Shown: positions 1 to 15,635 of the stretch, piece after piece | Layout of the letters: every line of letters begins with the position of its first letter | Position numbering within the stretch: the stretch's first letter is position 1 | DNA from: Actinomycetospora endophytica | GTDB taxonomy: Bacteria > Actinomycetota > Actinomycetes > Mycobacteriales > Pseudonocardiaceae | Direction: 5' to 3' | DNA length: 64,000 bases | Assembly (NCBI RefSeq): GCF_021026375.1 | Contig: NZ_JAJNDB010000002.1 | Location: 248,001-312,000 of the forward strand | Notes under the pieces: model-generated | Told to the model about the DNA's origin: nothing | The model's database searches: none | Seen by the model: only the letters and a program-made list of their open reading frames with translations | Program-made: the position numbers and the translations under genes

Positions 1-2065
<2,065 letters not shown>

Positions 2066-2120
2066 GCAGTTGTCCGTTCGGCGACCGACCGTGCCATCCC
2101 CGGGGCGGGCGGGCAAGCCA

Positions 2121-2192
2121 GGTGCGCTCCGCGCTCGTGAGCACAAATTGATGCCCTGACGTCAATTTGTGCTCACAGGCGCGGAGCGCACC
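2121..2192. terminator. Long hairpin at the end of the HtrA gene
   Basis: Two 31-nt arms (2121-2151 and 2162-2192) are complementary except for two adjacent positions, with a 10-nt loop between them. The inner 15 bp (GTGAGCACAAATTGA and its complement) are perfect. The right arm touches the HtrA stop codon at 2192-2194. There is no T-tract on either side. It is most likely a Rho-independent-like terminator that also insulates the thiC riboswitch promoter; an operator role cannot be excluded. Confidence 0.7.
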
Positions 2193-3133
2193 TACGCACC
2201 CAGCTCCGTCGGCGTCGCGAGCACGTCGACCATGGCCTGTCCGCGCAGCACCGTCACCGGCAGCGTGCGCCCGATCGACCCCGCGAAGAGGCGTCGCTGC
2301 AGGCCCTGGGCGTCGACGACGGGCTCGCGGTCGGCGGACACCACCAGATCCCCCGCGCGCAGGCCGGCCCGCGCGGCCGGACTCCCCGCGACGACGTCGG
2401 CCACCCGCAGACCCCGCGCCCGGCCGAGCCGCGCCGCCACGTCCACCGGCAGCGGGGCAGGGGCGCCGACGACGCCGAGGTAGCCGCGCCGCACCCGGCC
2501 CTCGCGGCGCAGGGCGTCGAGGATGTCGCGGGTCGTCGTCGTGATCGGGACCGCGAGGCCCAGCCCGACGCCCGCGACCGCGGTGTTGATGCCGATCACG
2601 CTCCCGGACGCGTCGGCCAGCGCGCCGCCCGAGTTCCCGGGGTTGAGCGCGGCGTCGGTCTGGATCACGTCCTCGACGACGCGGCTCGCGGACCCGTCGC
2701 GTGTGGGCAGCGACCGGCCCAGGCCGCTGACGACGCCCGCGGTGACGCTCCCCGCGAGGCCGAACGGGTTGCCGACGGCGACGACGAGCTGGCCGACCCG
2801 GAGCCCGGCGGCGTCGCCCAGGGTGACCGGGGACGGGGTGTCGGCGTCCGGGTGGGCGGCGAGCACGGCGAGGTCGGAGAGCGGGTCGGCGCCGAGGACG
2901 CGGACGTCGGCGTGGGTGCCGTCGGCGAACGTGGCGCGGCCGGAACGGGTGCGCGCGACGACGTGGGCGTTGGTCACCAGGACGGCGCCGTCCCCGGCCG
3001 GGTCGCGCACGACGACCGCGGAGCCCGCGCCGCGCGGGTTCTCCGGGTCGCCGACGGCGAGGGCGGCCACGGCGGGGCCGACCGTCTCCGCGACGGCGAC
3101 CACGGTGCGGGAGTAGGAGTCGAGCTCGTCCAC
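2192..3133 (-). CDS. HtrA/DegP-type trypsin-like serine protease with PDZ domain
   Basis: A 313-residue S1C protease. The catalytic triad is readable: His57 in NAHVV, Asp87 in DPLSDLAVL and Ser168 in NPGNSGGAL. A single PDZ domain occupies roughly residues 215-305 (GYLGVVGAPAPL, then SPAARAGLRAGDLV and VLRGQ). Unlike most actinobacterial HtrA/PepD proteins it has no signal peptide and no transmembrane segment: the N-terminus begins MDELDSYSRTVVAVAETVGP. It is therefore either cytoplasmic or an N-terminally reduced version; no upstream in-frame extension was found that would supply a membrane anchor. The start is GTG at 3133. It lies in the accessory block between thiC and def. Confidence 0.9.
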   Translation of the reverse strand: MDELDSYSRTVVAVAETVGPAVAALAVGDPENPRGAGSAVVVRDPAGDGAVLVTNAHVVARTRSGRATFADGTHADVRVLGADPLSDLAVLAAHPDADTPSPVTLGDAAGLRVGQLVVAVGNPFGLAGSVTAGVVSGLGRSLPTRDGSASRVVEDVIQTDAALNPGNSGGALADASGSVIGINTAVAGVGLGLAVPITTTTRDILDALRREGRVRRGYLGVVGAPAPLPVDVAARLGRARGLRVADVVAGSPAARAGLRAGDLVVSADREPVVDAQGLQRRLFAGSIGRTLPVTVLRGQAMVDVLATPTELGA

Positions 3134-3196
3134 ACCGTCGTGCTTACACCGTTGCAGCGCTTGCAGGTGATCGTGTGCGCTCAGGGCGAACCCGGT

Positions 3197-3249
3197 GTCA
3201 GCGATGCGGCAGCGCTGACGCTCAACGACAGCTATGCCGCATCGCTGAC
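3197..3249. terminator. Inverted repeat downstream of the lipase gene
   Basis: Perfect 15-nt arms (GTCAGCGATGCGGCA at 3197-3211 and its complement at 3235-3249) enclose a 23-nt loop. It sits 10 nt past the lipase stop codon and upstream of the HtrA start, with no T-tract. Probable terminator of the lipase unit; an HtrA operator is the alternative. Confidence 0.6.
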
Positions 3250-3259
3250 GGTTGAAGCG

Positions 3260-4552
3260 TCACGGATTGCACGACCCCGCCAGCGGACGGCCCGCGAACG
3301 CGTCGCCCAGCCACGTGATCGCGGTCGCCCCGCCCCGGAGCGCGCCCGCGCTGTGCCCGCCGGGCTCGGTGTCGAGCCGGGTGTCGACGCCCTTCGCGCA
3401 CCAGCTCCGGTGCAGCGCCGACGCCTGCGCGAACGGGACGAGCTCGTCGGACGTCGCGTGGAACTGCAGGATCGGCACCTTCGGGGGCGGCGCCGTCATG
3501 AGGTTCGTCGCCGCGAGCGCCCGGGCCACCTCGGGCCGGGCGGCGACGGCCGCGAACGACTGGTGCCCGCTCGTCACGTCGGCCACGTGCACCCCGCCGA
3601 CCGCGTTGAACGCCGCGTCCCCGAGGCACGACTGCGACAACCGCGCCGCCCCCGCCCGCCCGGCGTCGTCGAGCAGCCCGTCCAGGTCGATGTCCAGGTA
3701 CGCGTTCCCGAGCCCGATCAGCGCGCTGAACAGCAGCCCCGCGCCCGGCTTGCCGTCGAGCGCGCGCCCGACCGCCGTGAGATCCGCCGGCACCCCGCCC
3801 GCCGCCGCGCCGACCAGGTGGACGTCGGGCGCGTACTGCGGCTGCGCGGACGCGGCCCAGGCTGCCGCGGCGCCGCCCTGCGAGTAGCCGGCCACCGCCC
3901 AGGGCGTCGACGCCGTGATCCCGCTCCCGGGCACCGCGCGGGCCGCCCGGGAGACGTCGAGCAGCGCGTGCGCCATCGCGGGCCCGACGACGTAGGACGG
4001 CTTCCCGCCCTCGGTGTAGCCGTCGTAGTCGGTGACCGCGACGCCCCACCCGCGCGCGAGCAGCGCCGAGACGGACAGCGCCTCGGCCTCGGTGCCGTCG
4101 ACGAGCCGCCGCGACGGGGCGCACTGCTCGCCGAGCCCCTGGCTGCCCGGGGCGTACGCGACCCAGGGCCGCGGTCCGGGCCCGGTCCACGGCGCCGTCG
4201 GCACGATGACGGTGCCGGTGACGGCCTCGTCGGCGCCGGTCGCGCTGCGGGAGTGGTGCAGCACCAGGGTCGTACTCCCGGCACCGAGCAGCTGGGCCGT
4301 GACCGGCTGGGTGCGCACGAGGTCGCCCGGTGCGCCGGGCGGGAGGGGATTCGGTGCGGCGTGGACGTCGCCGGTCGGGACCGGGTCGGGCGCCGGGGAA
4401 TCCGACGACGGAGCCCCTGAGGGAGCCCCCGACGACGGGGCGGCGGACGACGACGCCGACGGGTCGCCGGCCCCGTCCGCCCCGCACCCGGCGAGGAACA
4501 GCGCGACGGCGGCGAGCGCGGCGACGAGCAGGGCGGGCCTCGGTCGGGACAC
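3260..4552 (-). CDS. Secreted lipoprotein lipase (secretory lipase family)
   Basis: 430 residues. The N-terminus MSRPRPALLVAALAAVALFL is followed by the lipobox LAGC, with Cys23 as the lipidation site, and then a Ser/Pro-rich spacer to about residue 70. The body matches the LIP-type secretory lipases (alpha/beta hydrolase): nucleophile elbow GYSQGG with Ser224, a late acid in HATSDELVPF and a C-terminal PGGHSAGA histidine segment. It should hydrolyse acylglycerols or esters outside the membrane. The start is GTG at 4552, with AGAGGA upstream. It lies 80 bp behind the MFS gene on the same strand, so it may be the last cistron of the lipid block. Substrate cannot be told from sequence. Confidence 0.85.
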   Translation of the reverse strand: MSRPRPALLVAALAAVALFLAGCGADGAGDPSASSSAAPSSGAPSGAPSSDSPAPDPVPTGDVHAAPNPLPPGAPGDLVRTQPVTAQLLGAGSTTLVLHHSRSATGADEAVTGTVIVPTAPWTGPGPRPWVAYAPGSQGLGEQCAPSRRLVDGTEAEALSVSALLARGWGVAVTDYDGYTEGGKPSYVVGPAMAHALLDVSRAARAVPGSGITASTPWAVAGYSQGGAAAAWAASAQPQYAPDVHLVGAAAGGVPADLTAVGRALDGKPGAGLLFSALIGLGNAYLDIDLDGLLDDAGRAGAARLSQSCLGDAAFNAVGGVHVADVTSGHQSFAAVAARPEVARALAATNLMTAPPPKVPILQFHATSDELVPFAQASALHRSWCAKGVDTRLDTEPGGHSAGALRGGATAITWLGDAFAGRPLAGSCNP

Positions 4553-4632
4553 GTGCCATCCTCTCCCGGGACCGGGTCGCGCCGCTCAGCGGCAGTGCGT
4601 CCGGAGGCTCAGCGCCGGTGGCGCCCGGCGGC

Positions 4633-6201
4633 TCAGCGCCGATGGCGTCCGGCCGCGGCGGACGCGGCCGGCACCGGAAAGGCCACCGTCGCCGCCGTGT
4701 GCACCCGGTGACGGGCCGACCCGACGGCGGACGGCGCACCGCCCAACCGCCACGTCGCGACCAGCGCGAGCGCCAGCGCCACCGCGGTGAGCATGAGGGC
4801 CCGCGCGACGCCGTGGGCGAGGGCCGGCGCCGCGAAGGTCACCGCGCCCAGGACGGCCACCCCGAACGCCGCCCCCACCTGCTGAGCGGTCGTCATCGCG
4901 CCGGACCCGGCCCCGACGTCGTCACCGGCCAGATCCGCGAGCACGATCGACCCGAGCTGCGCCGACGCCAGCCCCAGCCCGAGCCCGTAGAGCACCAGCA
5001 GGGCGGCGCCGAGCGCGAACGGCGACGCCCCGGTCGACACCACCCCGGCCAGCCCCGCCGCCGCGGCGCCCTCGCAGGCCAGCCCCGCACGCACCGTCGT
5101 CCGCGGGCCCACCCGGCGCACCAGCACCGAGGTGGTCACCCCGCCGGCGAGGGCCGCCCCTGCCGGGAACACCAGTAGCACGGCGGCCTGCGCGGCGCTC
5201 CAGCCCAGCACGTCCTGCCACCAGAACGGCAGCACGAACATCAGGCCGAACTCGCCGAAGTGGATCACCGAGGCGGCGGCCGTCCCCGCTCGGAAGGACC
5301 GGATCCGCAGCAGCCGCGGGGCGAGCAACGGGACCGCGCCGGCGGCCGCGAGCCGGCGCTGCCGCACGGCGAACGCCGCCACGCAGCCGACGGCCACGAC
5401 CACCAGGACCGGCACCGGGGACACCGGCCAGCCGGCCGGAGCGGCGACGCCGGGGACCCACCAGCCCCATGCCGGGCCCTGCACCAGCGCGAGCACCCCC
5501 GCCCCGACACCCAGCACCGAGAGCAGCGCGCCCACGAGGTCCACCGACCCGGTCGGCTCGCGGCTCTCGGGCAGCGCGAGCCGGGCCGCGACGGCGATCG
5601 CCGCGCCGACCGGGACGAAGGCCGCGAACACCGCGCGCCAGCCCAGCGTGGAGGTCAGCCAGCCGCCGAGCAGGGCGCCGATGCCCGCGGTCGCGGCGAT
5701 CGTGGCGCCCCACAGCGCGAAGGCGGTGCCGCGGATCGGCCCGCGGAACGTCGCGCCGAGCGCGGAGAGTGTGGCGGGGAAGACGAGGGCGGCCCCGGCG
5801 CCCTGCAGGGCGCGGGCGACGAGCAGGACCGCGGGCCCGGGCGCGGCGGCGGCCAGGGCACCGGCGCCGGCGAGGAGGATGGCCCCGGCGGCGAGGCAGC
5901 GGCGGCGACCGTAACGGTCGCCCAGCCGGCCGGCGGAGAGGAGCAGCGAAGCGAAGACGACGGTGTAGGCCTCGACGACCCACTGCGCGCCCCCGCCGCC
6001 GATCCCGAGATCGGCGACGAGGGCGGGTGCCGCGAGGTTGACCACCGTGGCGTCGACGACGACCAGACCCGCACCCGCGCTCGCCGTCGCGATGACGGCG
6101 GCGGCGGCCAACCCGGTCGGGTCGTCGTCGCCGGGGTCGTCCGGCCGCAGTGCGGCGAACTGGACGGTCGGCGCCCCGGCGAGCGCCGCGGACGTCGTCA
6201 G
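4633..6201 (-). CDS. MFS drug/metabolite exporter (DHA2-like)
   Basis: About 520 residues with 12-14 hydrophobic segments. TM1 reads LVVVDATVVNLAAPAL, typical of the DHA2 (14-TM) exporters that include lipid and antibiotic exporters. The cytoplasmic loop 2 motif GRLGDRYGRRR and the motif-C region AGIGALLGGWLTSTLGWR are present. The start is ambiguous. The frame stays open to an ATG at 6261, but that would overlap the upstream esterase by 64 nt. A CTG at 6201 overlaps the esterase stop as CTGA, and a TTG lies at 6111 at the edge of TM1. I give the CTG position as a compromise; the 3' end is certain. The tight link to the Ag85-like gene suggests export of a related lipid or precursor. Confidence 0.83.
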   Translation of the reverse strand: MTTSAALAGAPTVQFAALRPDDPGDDDPTGLAAAAVIATASAGAGLVVVDATVVNLAAPALVADLGIGGGGAQWVVEAYTVVFASLLLSAGRLGDRYGRRRCLAAGAILLAGAGALAAAAPGPAVLLVARALQGAGAALVFPATLSALGATFRGPIRGTAFALWGATIAATAGIGALLGGWLTSTLGWRAVFAAFVPVGAAIAVAARLALPESREPTGSVDLVGALLSVLGVGAGVLALVQGPAWGWWVPGVAAPAGWPVSPVPVLVVVAVGCVAAFAVRQRRLAAAGAVPLLAPRLLRIRSFRAGTAAASVIHFGEFGLMFVLPFWWQDVLGWSAAQAAVLLVFPAGAALAGGVTTSVLVRRVGPRTTVRAGLACEGAAAAGLAGVVSTGASPFALGAALLVLYGLGLGLASAQLGSIVLADLAGDDVGAGSGAMTTAQQVGAAFGVAVLGAVTFAAPALAHGVARALMLTAVALALALVATWRLGGAPSAVGSARHRVHTAATVAFPVPAASAAAGRHRR

Positions 6202-7241
6202 GCGGGGATCCCCAGCGCGGCCGCGATCGTCGGCCACGCCTTCTTGTACTCCTGGTTCCACAGCGGCCAGTTGTGGACGCCCGTGGGCGGGAAGTCCGCG
6301 GTGACCGGAACCCCGGAGGCGCTGGCCTTCTGCGCGAAGAGCACCGACGTGGCGAACGCGGCGGACTCCAGCGAGCTGCCCTGCGCGGCCCCGGACAGCG
6401 CCGCGGCCGGGTTCTGCAGGACCTGCGCGACGGCGGGGTCACCGGCGCCGGTCAGCGAGGGAACCCCGCTCGAGGCCGAGATGAACACCGCGGTGCTGCG
6501 GAGGTTCTGCACGTTCGTCGCCGGGTCCTGCGCCGCCCAGACCGCGGACTGCGCGTTCGGGTCGCCCCACGGGAGCTCCGGGTTGACGCCCACGTCCGAC
6601 ATGGACTTCTGGTACAGCGCGGAGATGCCGGGCGCCGAGGAGAACGGGATGCCCGAGAACGAGGCGGCGGCCGCCCACTGGCCCGGCTGGTGCTCCGCGT
6701 ACTTCAGCGCGGCGTGCCCGCCGAGCGAGAGGCCCATGACGGCCTGGCGGGCGCTGCCCTTGAACTGCGAGCGGATGAGGTTCGGCAGCTCGACGGTGTT
6801 GAAGGTCTCCCAGCGGGGGCCGCCGGCGAACCAGTCGCTGAACATGCCGCCCTTGGCCGTCGGGGGCAGGACGACCAGCGCGTCGTGGGCCGCGGCGAAG
6901 GCGGGAAGGTCCGTCAGCTTCGTCCAGGCCTTGTCGTCGGTCTCGTCCATGCCCGACAGCGCGTAGAGGGTCGGGATGTTCGCGCTGTTCGCGTAGCCGC
7001 GCGGCAGGAGCAGCGTCACGGGCAGCGTCGCGTTCATCGACGGCGAGAACACCTGCAGGTCGATCTCCGAGGCGCCTCGGACGACCTCGGAGACGACGCG
7101 CGCCCCTCCCGCGGGGGCCGGGGCGGCGGGGGCGGCGGTCGCCGTCCCGGAGAGGCCGCTGACCAGTGCGGCGGTCACCGCGACGGCGAGGGTCGCGGCG
7201 CGACCCGAGCCCGCGCGCAGGCCCCTGGGGCGTCGGAACAC
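6198..7241 (-). CDS. Secreted antigen-85/mycolyltransferase-like esterase
   Basis: 347 residues with an Arg-rich n-region, a hydrophobic core and an Ala-X-Ala signal cleavage site near residue 37. The alpha/beta-hydrolase (esterase D/antigen 85) fold is indicated by LPVTLLLPRGY, TLYALSGMDE, the nucleophile GLSLGG (Ser172) and a C-terminal GVHNWPLWNQEY segment. The last corresponds to the catalytic HSW-x-x-W segment of Ag85. The start is GTG at 7241, preceded by AGGAG at 5 nt; an upstream ATG at 7319 lacks a ribosome-binding site. In mycolate producers this family transfers mycolic acids to trehalose or arabinogalactan; related esterases in other actinobacteria have undefined substrates. Its place next to a Pks13-like operon is notable. 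Confidence 0.85.
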   Translation of the reverse strand: MFRRPRGLRAGSGRAATLAVAVTAALVSGLSGTATAAPAAPAPAGGARVVSEVVRGASEIDLQVFSPSMNATLPVTLLLPRGYANSANIPTLYALSGMDETDDKAWTKLTDLPAFAAAHDALVVLPPTAKGGMFSDWFAGGPRWETFNTVELPNLIRSQFKGSARQAVMGLSLGGHAALKYAEHQPGQWAAAASFSGIPFSSAPGISALYQKSMSDVGVNPELPWGDPNAQSAVWAAQDPATNVQNLRSTAVFISASSGVPSLTGAGDPAVAQVLQNPAAALSGAAQGSSLESAAFATSVLFAQKASASGVPVTADFPPTGVHNWPLWNQEYKKAWPTIAAALGIPA

Positions 7242-7361
7242 GTGCGCTCCTGAAGGTTCTCGTGGTGTCCGCCGGATGCCGGACCCGTCTCGTCCGGAAC
7301 AACGAGAGTCATCGCACAACGTGACGGCTCGGCGACGTTCCGGTCACACCGGTTGGGCCGC

Positions 7362-8188
7362 TCAGTGCCGGGCGGCGAGCAGGCGATCCCGCACCCGGCC
7401 GGGCAGGGTCGCGAGAGCCGCGGCGAGGTGCGCGTCGCGGCCGACGAGGCGACGCGGCCGCGGCCGGGCGGCCTCGATCTCGTGCACGATCACGTCGGCC
7501 ACCCGCTCCGGCGGCGCGCCGCTCTCGGCGTTGCGCGCCCCCTCGGCGGCGAGGTCGTCCCACAGCGCGCCGTAGTCGCGCGCCACCTCGGGGCCGAGCC
7601 GGTCGCGGAGGTCCGCGGTGGCGGCCAGCGCCCGGTGCCAGATCGGGCTCGCGGTCACCCCGGGCTCGACGAGCACCACCGGCACCCCGCGCGGGGCGAG
7701 CTCGGCGCGCAGGACCTGGGTGGCCGCGGCGAGCGCCGCCTTCGACGCGGCGTACGCCCCGAGCATCGGCCCCGCGAGCCGGCCGGCGAGCGAGCCCACG
7801 ACCACCACCCGGCCACCGTCCCGGCGCAGCGCCGGCAGCGCGGCCTGGACGAGCGCGACCTGCCCGACGACGTTGACCTCGAGCACCCGGCGCAGTTCGT
7901 CGACCGGCAGGTGGGCCAGCGGCGCGGCGGTCGCGATGCCCGCGTTCGCGACGACGGCGTGCAGCGGACCCGCCGCGGCGACGTCGCCGACCACCTCGGT
8001 CATGCCCTCGGTGTCGGTGACGTCGAAGCGCACCACCCGCAGGCGGCCGCCGTCGTGCCGACGCTCCAGCGCGGCGGCGTCCGCGGGATCGCGCACCGAG
8101 GCGGTGACCTGGTGGCCGCGCGCCAGCAGGACGTCGACCGTCGCCGCGCCGATGCCGGACGAGGCGCCGACCACGAGCACGTGGGAGC

Positions 8189-8192
<4 letters not shown>
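7362..8192 (-). CDS. SDR-family oxidoreductase (CmrA-like position)
   Basis: 276 residues, classical short-chain dehydrogenase. The nucleotide-binding GASSGIGAAT lies near residue 10, NAGIA is present, and the catalytic Ser (VGSLAG) and YAASK pair follow. The ATG at 8192 overlaps the PKS stop as ATGA, so it is translationally coupled as the third gene of the FAAL-PKS operon. In mycobacteria the SDR CmrA (Rv2509) reduces the beta-keto product of Pks13; that role is inferred here from context only, because SDR sequence alone does not fix the substrate. Confidence 0.9.
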
Positions 8193-12543
<4,351 letters not shown>

Positions 12544-12547
<4 letters not shown>

Positions 12548-14286
12548 CGTGCCCCCACGGGCTCGTCGGCCAGGTAGGCCTGGCGGCTGGCGGCGCGGGC
12601 GATCTTGCCGCTGCTGGTGCGCGGGAGCTCGTTCGGCGGGACGAACCGGACCTCGCGGACCGGCACGCCGTGCTGGGCGGAGACCGCGCGGCGGACCGCC
12701 TTGGCCGCGCTGCCGTCGTCGTCGCGGTGCCGGCGCACGGCGAGGACCACCACCTGCTCGCCGTCGCCGCCGTCCACCCCGAACGCGGCGACCAGCCCCT
12801 GCCGGACCTCCGGGTCGGCCGACTCGGCGGTCGCCTCCAGGTCCTGCGGGTAGTGGTTGCGCCCGTCGACGATGATCATGTCCTTGAGGCGCCCGGTGAT
12901 GAACAGGGAGCCGTCGTGGACGACGGCGAGGTCCCCGGTGCGCATCCACGGGCCGGCCGGGTGCTCGCCGCGGGTGTCCTCGGCGAGGGTGGCCCCGAAG
13001 GTCTCCCGGGAGCGTTCGCCGCCCCCGTGGTAGCCCTGCCCCACGTTCGGGCCCCGGCACCACAGCTCGCCGACGGCGCCGTCGGGCTGCGGCCGCCGCG
13101 CCGCCGGATCCACGACGACGGCCGACTGGCCCACGGCCGTCCCGCAGGTCACGAGCGTGCTCGCCGTGTCGTGGTCGGGGGCCGGGACGGCCTCGCCGGT
13201 CCGCAGCCGCTCGGCGTCGAGGGTGACCGCGTGCGGCTCCGTGCCCGCCCGGCCGGTGGCGACGAAGACTGTCGCCTCGGCCAGCCCGTACGAGGGACGG
13301 TGCGCGTCGCGGCGGAACCCGACCGGGCCGAAGCGCTCCGCGAACCGCTCGATCGTGGCGAGGCGGACCGGCTCGCTGCCGTTGACCAGCGCGGCGACCC
13401 CGCTCAGGTCGAGGCGTTCGAGGTCGGCGTCGCGCACCCGGCGCACGCAGTGGTCGAACGCGAAGTTCGGGGCGGCGGCGAAGGTGCCCCGCCCGCCGGC
13501 GAGCAGGTCGAGCCAGCGCGCCGGGCGCTGCACGAACGCGGCCGGGTCCATGAGGTCCGACGCCAGCCCGGTGCACACCGGCAGCAGCACCCCGGTGACC
13601 AGGCCCATGTCGTGGAAGAGCGGCAGCCAGGTCACGCAGCGGTTGGTGTCGCGGTGCAGGTCGTACGCGGCGACGAGCTGGGCGCAGTTCGCGGCGACGT
13701 TCGCGTGGGTCACCACGACGCCGGCCGGGGACCGGGTCGAGCCCGAGGTGTACTGCAGGTAGGCGATGTCGTCGGGAGCGGGGACCGGCAGGTCCGCCCG
13801 GCTCGGGGCGGGGAGCGCGTCGGTCGTGCCGTCGAGGGCGAGCACGCGGCCGGCGGCGCCGGTGGCCTCGACGACCTCGACGCTGCCCGGGGTGACGAGG
13901 GCGAGCGCGGGGGTGCAGTCGTCGAGCACCGCGCGGACGCGCTCGGCGTGGCCGCGGTGGTCCGGACCGAACAGCGGCACCGCGACGAGGCCGGCCCGGA
14001 CCGCGGCGAGCATGCCGACGACGAACTCCAGCCCGGTGGGCAGCATGATCGCGCAGCGCTCGCCGGGCTCGGCGACCGCGAGCAGCCGGCGGGCGAGGTC
14101 GTCGGTGTCGCGCTCCAGCTCGGCCCAGGTCAGCGAGGACCGGTACGACGGTGACGCCGCGTGGTCGGTGAAGGTGTACGCGGTGGACGTGCCGCGCTCG
14201 GCGGCCCACGTCGCCGGGCCGGTCACCATCGGGACCGGACCCGCCGGGCAGGAGTCGGCCACCGGATGGTTCAGGACCGTCGTCAC
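12544..14286 (-). CDS. Fatty-acyl-AMP ligase (FAAL, FadD32-like)
   Basis: 580 residues, ANL superfamily. The P-loop reads YLQYTSGSTRSPAG, where the YLQYTSGST form is typical of FAALs rather than acyl-CoA ligases. Also seen are the adenine-binding region SYGLAEATVFVAT and the C-terminal hinge and lysine region (RTSSGKIARAASR). FAALs make acyl-adenylates and hand the acyl chain to a carrier protein instead of CoA. The acceptor is probably ACP1 of the next gene, whose GTG start overlaps this stop. It is first in the FAAL-PKS-SDR operon, and a perfect palindrome lies about 93 bp upstream of its start. Assignment as FAAL is strong; chain length is unknown. Confidence 0.92.
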
Positions 14287-14378
14287 AGAGCGCCCCCGGA
14301 TCTTCGTCGTGCGTCGTCGAGGACGGCCCGCGGGGCCGTCACCGGTGCAACGAGCGACCCGCGGACCGCGATGCGGCT

Positions 14379-14396
14379 GACTGTGACGTCACAGTC
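14379..14396. promoter_or_regulatory. 18-bp perfect palindrome upstream of the FAAL-PKS operon
   Basis: GACTGTGACGTCACAGTC is a perfect palindrome in the 156-bp gap between def and the FAAL gene, at about -93 relative to the FAAL start. A dimeric repressor or activator site is likely (the core GTGACGTCAC is compatible with several families); no regulator gene is adjacent. Confidence 0.5.
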
Positions 14397-14442
14397 ACCG
14401 ACAGTGTTCAGCGAGTGGTCATTCCGGGTTCAATGACCGGGG

Positions 14443-15030
14443 TCAGTGGCCGAAGGGGTCCGGGTCGACGCCCGGCATCCACGAGAGGCCGGGCACGCCC
14501 CAGCCGTGGGCGCGCACCGCGCGCTTGGCCGCCCGCTTGTTCCGGCCGATCAGCCGATCGGTGTAGACGAGGCCGTCGAGGTGGTCGGTCTCGTGCTGCA
14601 GGCACCGGGCGAAGAAGCCGCGGCCCTCGACCTTCACCGGCTCGCCCTCGACGTCGTACCCGGTCACGGCCGCCCAGTCCGCGCGCCCGGTCGGGAAGGA
14701 CTCGCCGGGCACCGACAGGCAGCCCTCGGAGTCGTCGTCCTCGTCGGGCATGGTCTCGGGGACCGGGTCGGTCTCCAGGGTCGGGTTGACGACGACGCCG
14801 CGGCGCCGTTCCCCCTCGAGCTCCGGGTCGGGGCAGTCGAAGACGAACACCCGCCGGCCCACGCCGATCTGGTTCGCCGCGAGGCCGACCCCGTGGGCCG
14901 CGTCCATCGTCTCGAAGAGGTCGTCGACGAGGGTCCGCAGCTCGTCGGAGGCGAACTCGTCGTCGTCGAACGGCCGCGTCGGGGCGTGCAGGACGGGGTC
15001 GCCGGTGATGACGATCGGGCGGACGGTCAC
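14443..15030 (-). CDS. def: Peptide deformylase
   Basis: 195 residues. All three metal-site motifs are present: [10 protein letters not shown] near residue 47, EGCLSVPGE with the Cys ligand, and QHETDHLDG supplying both His ligands and the catalytic Glu. It removes the formyl group from nascent proteins. The start is ATG at 15030. In M. tuberculosis def (Rv0429c) is likewise divergent from the DUF3263 and LytR_C genes (Rv0430-Rv0431), as seen here. A weak inverted repeat (GGTCATT/AATGACC, 14417-14438) just beyond the stop may terminate it. Confidence 0.97.
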   Translation of the reverse strand: MTVRPIVITGDPVLHAPTRPFDDDEFASDELRTLVDDLFETMDAAHGVGLAANQIGVGRRVFVFDCPDPELEGERRRGVVVNPTLETDPVPETMPDEDDDSEGCLSVPGESFPTGRADWAAVTGYDVEGEPVKVEGRGFFARCLQHETDHLDGLVYTDRLIGRNKRAAKRAVRAHGWGVPGLSWMPGVDPDPFGH

Positions 15031-15227
15031 GGCGAGGCAGCGTAGTGACCTGGCTGGCGGGGCCGGGTGGCGGTGGTGACGCCGTGCGTTGCCAGGGAGT
15101 TGTCGGAGGGCCGTGGTTGAATGGAGGACGCCGGAATGACACCCGTGTCATTCGGGTACGGATTCGCGGCGCCGACACCGCAGGCCCCGTCGGGAGCCCG
15201 GAGGAACGAGCCTCTCCGAGGAGAGTG

Positions 15228-15557
15228 ATGGACGCTCCAGCAGCTTCGACCGACCCGACGCTGCCCACCGGCTCGCCCGGGCGGCACGCCTCGGCCCCGG
15301 ACGACGGTCTGACCCGCCGGGATCGCGAGATCCTCGCCTTCGAGCGCCAGTGGTGGAAGTACGCCGGCGCCAAGGAACAGGCGATCCGCGAGCTGTTCGA
15401 CATGTCGGCCACCCGCTATTACCAGGTGCTCAACGCCCTCGTGGACCGTCCGGAGGCCCTCGCGGCCGACCCGATGCTCGTGAAGCGACTGCGCCGGCTG
15501 CGTCAGACACGGCAACGCGCCCGTGCGGCGCGTCGCCTCGGTGTGGAGCCGACCTAG
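15228..15557 (+). CDS. DUF3263 family protein (Rv0430-like)
   Basis: 109 residues. The core LTRRDREILAFERQWWKYAG is followed by the segment AKEQAIRELFDMSATRYYQVLN and a basic C-terminal helix rich in Arg. This is the actinobacterial DUF3263 family, with a helix-turn-helix-like appearance (FDMSATRYYQVLNALVDRP) suggesting DNA binding. The ATG at 15228 is preceded by GAGGAGAG. It is divergent from def and 78 bp upstream of the LytR_C gene, the same order as Rv0430-Rv0431. Function is not established; a small DNA-binding regulator is inferred. Confidence 0.88.
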   Translation: MDAPAASTDPTLPTGSPGRHASAPDDGLTRRDREILAFERQWWKYAGAKEQAIRELFDMSATRYYQVLNALVDRPEALAADPMLVKRLRRLRQTRQRARAARRLGVEPT

Positions 15558-15635
15558 TGATTCCCTGATCCCCGACGAGGTCGCCGCCCGAGCGAGTGCG
15601 GGCAGCGCGACCGGCATCGGAAGGGGAGCAAGGTC

